A stretch of DNA of 8,981 bases from Clostridia bacterium (GTDB lineage Bacteria > Bacillota_A > Clostridia > Oscillospirales > CAG-272), in NCBI GenBank assembly GCA_017652965.1, contig JAGBZZ010000090.1, positions 1 through 8,981 of the forward strand, in the 5' to 3' direction. Made by a program: the position numbers and the translations under genes. The notes under the pieces are model-generated. The model saw nothing but the letters and a program-made list of their open reading frames with translations, was not told the origin of the DNA and ran no database searches. Shown piece by piece: positions 5,650 to 8,981 of the stretch (its first letter is position 1; every line of letters begins with the position of its first letter).

Positions 5650-6972
5650 TTAGAAGATCGGGAAGCCGGCGGCCTCGTGGGCGGCGCGCAGCTCGTCACA
5701 CATGGCAACGCACTCGTCCGCCGTCAGGATAGCCCCGGTGTGCGGGTCAAGCATCGCGGCCTGATACACGTGCTCCATCTTACCCGTGGCGGCGGCCTCA
5801 ATGGTCAGTAGCTGGGGGTTGATGTTGGTTATGTTCATGGCGGCGCACTGCACGGGCAGACGGCCGACGTAGGTCGGATGGATGCCCTTGTTGTCAACAA
5901 GGCAGGGCACCTCCACGCAGGCCTCGCGCGGCAGGTTCTCGATAAGGCCGTTGTTAAGGACGTTACCGCCGATGCGCTCGGGGGTATCGGTCACCACCGC
6001 GTTCAGAATACGCGAGGCATACTCGTGCGAGAGGGTGTGGGAGATGTTGCCGCCCGCCATCAGCTCGTCACGCTGCTTCGACCAGCGCTCAATCTGGTTG
6101 ATGCAACGGCGCGGATACTCGTCGATCGGAATGTTGTACTTCTCGATAATGTCGGGGCGATCCTTCTTGATGTACAGGGCGTTGTATTCGGCGTTGTGCT
6201 CACTGCTCTCGGTGCAGTAGTAGCCGAACTTCTCGATATAGTCGAAGCGCACCATGTCGTTGTGCTTCTCGGCACGGTTCTTCTCGTAGGCGCGGCGGCG
6301 GATCTCGGGATACAGGTCGTTGCCGTCCTTATCCTCGATCTCAAGCAGCCAGCCCATGTGGTTGATACCGGCGATCTTCTCGCGGCGACCCTCAAGCTTG
6401 TCCTCCATGCCAAGGCGGGTCAGAAGCCATTTGGAGCAGACCTGTACCGAATGGCAAAGACCGATCGTGTTGACACCGGTATGGCGGAGCATATAGCCGG
6501 TCAGAATGGCCATCGGGTTCGTGTAGTTGAGGAGAAGGGCATCGGGGCAGACCTCCTCCATATCACGGGCGAAGTCACGCATGACCACGATGGTACGCAG
6601 GCCACGGAAGATACCGCCGATGCCCAGGGTATCGCCGATGGTCTGCTGGAGGCCGTACTTCTTCGGGATCTCAAAATCGAGGATCGTGCAGGGGTCATAC
6701 CCGCCGACCTGGATAGCGTTGATGACAAACTTGGCACCGCGCAGTGCTTCCTTGCGATTTTCAACACCCAGATACTTCTTGACGCGGGCGCGCCCCTCGT
6801 TGATATTTTTGTTCAGGGTCGAGATCAGAAGATAGGATTCTTCAAGACGGGCACCGTCGATGTCGTACAGGGCGATCTCGCACTCGCGCAGCGATTCGCG
6901 AAGCATGATGTCGCCAAGCACGTTCTTGGCAAATACCGTACTGCCGGCACCCATAAAGGTGATCTTAAGCAT
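5650..6972 (-). CDS. melA: Glycoside hydrolase family 4, alpha-galactosidase (MelA type)
   Basis: This 440-residue protein is close to the usual GH4 length. GH4 enzymes cleave glycosides by an NAD+-assisted redox/elimination mechanism with a divalent metal, usually Mn2+, in the cytoplasm. Visible motifs: N-terminal Rossmann loop MGAGSTVF (7-14), acidic strand end YDID (36-39), NAIQVGG (85-91), NYTNPM (149-154), CHSV (173-176) and INHMGW (203-208). Cys173 and His205 are the expected metal ligands. The CHSV form of the active-site motif is the one linked to alpha-galactosidases; phospho-glucosidase members carry CNxP-like forms. The substrate is therefore probably melibiose or raffinose-type oligosaccharides. 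GGAGG lies 7 nt before the ATG. It is divergent from an AraC regulator, the usual arrangement for a regulated sugar gene. Specificity within GH4 remains an inference. Confidence 0.9.
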   Translation of the reverse strand: MLKITFMGAGSTVFAKNVLGDIMLRESLRECEIALYDIDGARLEESYLLISTLNKNINEGRARVKKYLGVENRKEALRGAKFVINAIQVGGYDPCTILDFEIPKKYGLQQTIGDTLGIGGIFRGLRTIVVMRDFARDMEEVCPDALLLNYTNPMAILTGYMLRHTGVNTIGLCHSVQVCSKWLLTRLGMEDKLEGRREKIAGINHMGWLLEIEDKDGNDLYPEIRRRAYEKNRAEKHNDMVRFDYIEKFGYYCTESSEHNAEYNALYIKKDRPDIIEKYNIPIDEYPRRCINQIERWSKQRDELMAGGNISHTLSHEYASRILNAVVTDTPERIGGNVLNNGLIENLPREACVEVPCLVDNKGIHPTYVGRLPVQCAAMNITNINPQLLTIEAAATGKMEHVYQAAMLDPHTGAILTADECVAMCDELRAAHEAAGFPIF

Positions 6973-7007
6973 AGGAATACCTCCGTTGTGTGTATTTTAG
7001 GGGGATC

Positions 7008-7035
7008 ATATTAACATTTTATCATAAAATTTCAA
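7008..7035 (-). promoter_or_regulatory. Candidate promoter of the GH4 gene
   Basis: On the minus strand TTGAAA (7035-7030) with a 16-bp spacer and TAATAT (7013-7008) is the best match. TATGAT (7010-7005, 19-bp spacer) and TAAAAT (7021-7016) are alternatives. All are weaker than the other promoters in the window, as expected for a gene that needs an activator. Confidence 0.4.
7016..7030. promoter_or_regulatory. Palindrome between GH4 gene and araC, putative operator
   Basis: ATTTTATCATAAAAT is a perfect palindrome with 7-bp arms around one C. It overlaps the candidate GH4 promoter and lies upstream of the araC promoter, so it could serve either gene. Regulator unknown; the neighbouring AraC protein is the obvious candidate. 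Confidence 0.4.
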
Positions 7036-7042
7036 AAAAAGT

Positions 7043-7073
7043 ATGACATTTTGTGCTTAAAACATGATATAAT
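7043..7073 (+). promoter_or_regulatory. araC promoter
   Basis: A perfect TATAAT (7068-7073) has TG one base upstream (TGATATAAT, extended -10). ATGACA (7043-7048) could act as a -35 box, with a long 19-bp spacer. The start is expected near 7080, about 28 nt before ATG 7108. Confidence 0.65.
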
Positions 7074-7077
7074 GTCA
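7044..7077. repeat. Spaced inverted repeat spanning the araC promoter
   Basis: TGACATT (7044-7050) and AATGTCA (7071-7077) are exact reverse complements 20 bp apart. They cover the -35 area and the -10/start area of the araC promoter. The half-sites are 27 bp centre to centre. This could be an autoregulatory site, but 7-bp arms can also arise by chance in AT-rich DNA. Confidence 0.35.
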
Positions 7078-7107
7078 CTTGCAATCCATAGAAAGGAGAA
7101 AAGCAAA

Positions 7108-7917
7108 ATGGCAATACAGTATGAGCGCTACGTGGAAACGCGCCCGTCCTCGGGGGAGAGAAGGGGGGCACTTTCGGATTTTGTGCCCCTGTCCTACGGA
7201 CAGCAGGCGTGTCGGGGCGGTCACTCCTCCTCCGGCATGCGTGACTACTTTATGATCCATTACGTCGAAAGCGGGAGGGGATACCTTTCCTACCGCGATA
7301 AGGAATATACCCTTGGCGCGGGGGAGATCTTTATTGTTTCCCCCGGCGAGTGGCATCACTACCGTGCCGATGAGCAGGATCCGTGGCATTATAGCTGGAT
7401 CTGCTTCCGCGGTAGCCGCGCCGCCGATTTTCAGCCCCTGGCGCCGGTGCATGCTTATCCGCACGATACCTTCCGCCGGCTTCTTCGCGCGGCCGAATAC
7501 GGCGAATACGCGGCCGAGCATATGGCAGGTTGCCTTTTTGAGATCCTCTCAAGCCTCCTGCGGGAGGAGAAAAGCGGCGGCGGGGAAGGTTATGCCGCCC
7601 GTGCCAAGCATATGGTGGATACCCTCTACATGCTGCCGATCACCGTCGGCGGGATCGCCAAGCAGCTGGCGCTTGACCGCCGCTATCTGCCCCGCCTGTT
7701 CCGGGAGCGCTACGGCGTTACCCTTCAGTCTTACTTAATACGCGTGCGCATGGAAAATGCCGTGCGCTATCTTGGGGAAGGGTACAACGCTGAGGAGGCG
7801 GGGCGGCTTTCGGGATATGAGGATCCCGTCAACTTTTACCGCATGTTCAAGCGGTATTACGGTGTCGGCCCGGCTTCCTACCGCCGCCGGAAAAGGGAAG
7901 AACGGGCGGATAAGTAA
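7108..7917 (+). CDS. AraC-family transcriptional regulator (cupin sensor plus HTH)
   Basis: The protein has 269 residues from this start. The N-terminal half is an AraC-type cupin ligand domain (about 25-115), with typical strands such as YFMIHYVESGRGYLSYRDKE and GEIFIVSPGEWHHYRADEQD. The C-terminal AraC HTH (about 168-262) contains GGIAKQLALDRRYLPRLFRE (first helix-turn-helix) and AGRLSGYEDPVNFYRMFKRY followed by GVGPASYRRR (second). This is the MsmR/RafR-like layout. The frame is open further upstream, but ATG 7072 lies within the -10 box. ATG 7108 has AAAGGAG with a 9-nt gap, so 7108 is chosen. It is divergent from the GH4 alpha-galactosidase gene and probably activates it in response to an alpha-galactoside (inference). 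Two uncommon codons, TTA-ATA, occur together at residues 210-211. No terminator is seen after the stop. Confidence 0.9.
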   Translation: MAIQYERYVETRPSSGERRGALSDFVPLSYGQQACRGGHSSSGMRDYFMIHYVESGRGYLSYRDKEYTLGAGEIFIVSPGEWHHYRADEQDPWHYSWICFRGSRAADFQPLAPVHAYPHDTFRRLLRAAEYGEYAAEHMAGCLFEILSSLLREEKSGGGEGYAARAKHMVDTLYMLPITVGGIAKQLALDRRYLPRLFRERYGVTLQSYLIRVRMENAVRYLGEGYNAEEAGRLSGYEDPVNFYRMFKRYYGVGPASYRRRKREERADK

Positions 7918-8004
7918 AATTTTACAATTCGACTCATGAATGTTTACAAAAAATTTACAATTAAATTTCAAGAAAAAATTTTATTATATTTTTATAAAAA
8001 ACTA
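7918..8004. other. AT-rich non-coding stretch between araC and the rpoB promoter
   Basis: This is the extreme AT-rich part of the 258-bp gap between araC and rpoB. It holds three copies of TTTACAA (starting at 7921, 7943 and 7954) and several A- and T-tracts, and no ORF with a ribosome site. No GC stem-loop terminator for araC is visible. Positions 7981-8002 fit an UP element (listed separately). Confidence 0.7.
7981..8002 (+). promoter_or_regulatory. UP-element-like sequence of the rpoB promoter
   Basis: These 22 bases occupy roughly -59 to -38 relative to the expected start. They consist only of A and T except for the last C, with a central T5 and a following A6. That agrees with most positions of the known UP-element consensus for the RNA polymerase alpha C-terminal domain. 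Confidence 0.5.
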
Positions 8005-8033
8005 TTGACAATTGCGAAGTGCAATGATATAAT
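8005..8033 (+). promoter_or_regulatory. rpoB promoter, full consensus
   Basis: TTGACA (8005-8010), exactly 17 bp, TATAAT (8028-8033), with TG one base before the -10 box (TGATATAAT). It is the strongest promoter in the window. The spacer contains a small inverted repeat, ATTGC/GCAAT (8011-8015 and 8021-8025). Start expected near 8040, so rpoB has a leader of about 135 nt. Confidence 0.9.
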
Positions 8034-8084
8034 ATTAAACTGCCTAACGTTTGCTTGTCCATATTATTCTATAGAAGGATTTTG

Positions 8085-8150
8085 ATGGATGCAAACACCA
8101 AAAACCCTCATTTTTCGCCGTGGCGCAAGGGCGAAGCGCCGACCAGGTGA
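8085..8150 (+). CDS. Possible 21-residue leader peptide upstream of rpoB
   Basis: ATG 8085 opens a frame of 21 codons ending in TGA at 8148-8150. It is preceded by AAGGA (8075-8079) with a 5-nt gap, a plausible ribosome site, and lies wholly inside the expected rpoB leader RNA. The peptide is hydrophilic and basic (begins MDANTKNPHF, ends KGEAPTR) and matches no family I know. Its codons overlap the alternative hairpins at 8114-8140, and its stop is 12 nt before the rpoB GGAG, so translation could influence leader folding or rpoB initiation. It may equally be a chance ORF or part of a dispersed repeat. Confidence 0.35.
   Translation: MDANTKNPHFSPWRKGEAPTR
8114..8140 (+). ncRNA. Overlapping alternative hairpins in the rpoB leader
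   Basis: TTCGCC (8114-8119) can pair with GGCGAA (8130-8135). GGCGC (8122-8126) can instead pair with GCGCC (8136-8140). Each pairing uses a segment inside the other's span, and the zero-length connector makes an ordinary pseudoknot unlikely. The two stems therefore probably exclude each other. No T-tract follows, so this is not a classical terminator. A regulatory role is speculative. Confidence 0.35.
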
Positions 8151-8175
8151 AATTTAGAAACGGAGTGATTCTACG

Positions 8176-8981
8176 ATGCTGAAACCCCAGAAGCTCGGTA
8201 AAACCACGCGACTCAGTTTTTCCAAGATCAACGAGGCCCTGGAAATGCCGAACCTCATCGAGGTGCAGAAGAAATCCTTCGAGTGGTTCTGCAAGGAAGG
8301 TATGATGGAGGTCCTGCGGGACGTTTCTCCGATCAACGACTATTCCGGCAACCTTTCGATCGAATTCGTCGACTTCTCGATTGACTCTACCCCGAAGTAC
8401 TCGGTAGAGGAGTGTAAGGAACGCGATGCCACCTACGAGGCACCCCTGAAGGTGCTTGTCCGTCTTGCCAACAAGGAGACGGGCGAAGTGAAGCAGGATC
8501 AGATCTACATGGGTAACTTCCCGCTGATGACCGATGCGGGTACCTTTGTGATCAACGGTGCGGAGCGTGTTATCGTTTCGCAGATCGTGCGTTCCCCCGG
8601 TATCATCTACAAGGTGAACGTCGACAAGGCCGGTAACCATACCTATGAGAACTCTGTCATCCCCTACCGCGGGGCATGGCTGGAATATGAGACCGATGCG
8701 CAGAACCTGTTCTACGTCAAGATCGACAAGAACAGAAAGCTGCCCATCACGGTCCTGGTGCGCGCCCTCGGGATCGAGAGCGACGAAGAGATCCTCGAGC
8801 TGTTCGGCAATGAGGAGATGATCGTTGCCACCTTCCAGAAGGACGAGTGCCGCAAGAGCGCCGAGGAAGAGAACACCACGCTTGCCGAGGCCGCCCTCAA
8901 GGAGATCTACAAAAAGCTGCGTCCCGGTGAGCCGCCTATCATCGAGAGCGCTCAGCTGGCCGTCAACAACATGCTCTTCGA
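8176..8981 (+). CDS. rpoB: DNA-directed RNA polymerase beta subunit, N-terminal part (runs off the window)
   Basis: Translation from ATG 8176 gives 268 open codons to the window edge, roughly the first fifth of the usual 1,150-1,250-residue subunit. The beginning ([25 protein letters not shown], positions 14-38) is the standard start of bacterial RpoB. Residues 113-145 hold the highly conserved block [20 protein letters not shown] followed by [24 protein letters not shown] and the acidic segment after it belong to the beta lobe. The start has GGAG at 8162-8165 followed by TGAT, agreeing with extended anti-Shine-Dalgarno pairing. RpoB is the catalytic core subunit of RNA polymerase and the rifampicin target; the rifampicin region lies beyond the window. 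rpoB normally follows rplJ-rplL, whereas here araC lies directly upstream and the gene has its own strong promoter. Confidence 0.97.
   Translation, partial: MLKPQKLGKTTRLSFSKINEALEMPNLIEVQKKSFEWFCKEGMMEVLRDVSPINDYSGNLSIEFVDFSIDSTPKYSVEECKERDATYEAPLKVLVRLANKETGEVKQDQIYMGNFPLMTDAGTFVINGAERVIVSQIVRSPGIIYKVNVDKAGNHTYENSVIPYRGAWLEYETDAQNLFYVKIDKNRKLPITVLVRALGIESDEEILELFGNEEMIVATFQKDECRKSAEEENTTLAEAALKEIYKKLRPGEPPIIESAQLAVNNMLF

Noticed and set aside
5878..7014. A 378-codon plus-strand frame antisense to the GH4 gene
   Set aside because: It is a codon-register shadow of a clear GH4 enzyme; its translation is low-complexity V/D/L/H-rich and it has no supported start.
7051..7107. Upstream extension of the AraC frame to 7051 or 7072
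   Set aside because: These codons lie in the promoter (ATG 7072 is within TATAAT), whereas ATG 7108 has a proper ribosome site.
8114..8140. Classical H-type pseudoknot or intrinsic attenuator in the rpoB leader
   Set aside because: The two stems would need a zero-length loop across a 6-bp helix, and no T-tract follows, so neither model fits; alternative hairpins are the simpler reading.
8044..8640. A 198-codon minus-strand frame across the rpoB leader and start
   Set aside because: It is antisense to unmistakable RpoB sequence, so it reflects rpoB codon use.

Overview
The window looks like chromosomal DNA of a fairly GC-rich, probably gut-associated Clostridia/Firmicutes bacterium. This rests on strong AGGAGG-type ribosome binding sites, sigma-A type promoters with extended -10 elements, hairpin-plus-T-tract terminators, a Firmicutes-like RpoB N-terminus, and a mix of housekeeping genes with small sugar-utilisation genes. 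The exact taxon cannot be read from the sequence. No phage, insertion sequence, CRISPR array, tRNA or rRNA was seen.

Layout, left to right. (1) Positions 1-1732, minus strand: a three-gene operon of a TetR-type regulator, an ABC ATPase and the N-terminal part of an ABC-2 permease. The genes overlap by 4 nt at each junction. The promoter has a 19-bp inverted repeat over its -10 box, which looks like an autoregulatory operator. (2) 1754-2664, minus: a monofunctional biotin-protein ligase (birA) with its own promoter and terminator. (3) 2697-3893, plus: a cytoplasmic Asp-box (sialidase-fold) protein, divergent from birA. (4) 3900-5568, minus: a 535-residue protein of unknown family that looks like a TIM-barrel glycoside hydrolase. 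It converges on the Asp-box gene and shares a bidirectional terminator with it. (5) 5594-6984, minus: a GH4 NAD/Mn-dependent alpha-galactosidase (MelA type). (6) 7108-7917, plus: an AraC-family regulator divergent from the GH4 gene, with palindromes between them. (7) 7918-8981, plus: an AT-rich upstream element, a consensus promoter, a leader of about 135 nt that can encode a short peptide and fold into competing hairpins, and the first 268 codons of rpoB.

Functionally, the middle of the window is a small carbohydrate cluster of three enzymes, all without visible signal peptides and so probably acting on imported oligosaccharides, plus a sugar-type AraC regulator. Each enzyme gene has its own promoter, and no sugar transporter is present here. 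The flanks are an efflux-like ABC operon, biotin ligase and the RNA polymerase gene rpoB. In this window rpoB follows araC directly rather than the usual rplJ-rplL pair.

No clear undescribed multi-gene system is visible. The best leads are the rpoB leader (short ORF with overlapping alternative hairpins), the unclassified glycosidase-like protein, and the Asp-box protein that lacks the usual sialidase N-terminal motif. The longest gene-free stretch is the 258 bp between araC and rpoB, described below.
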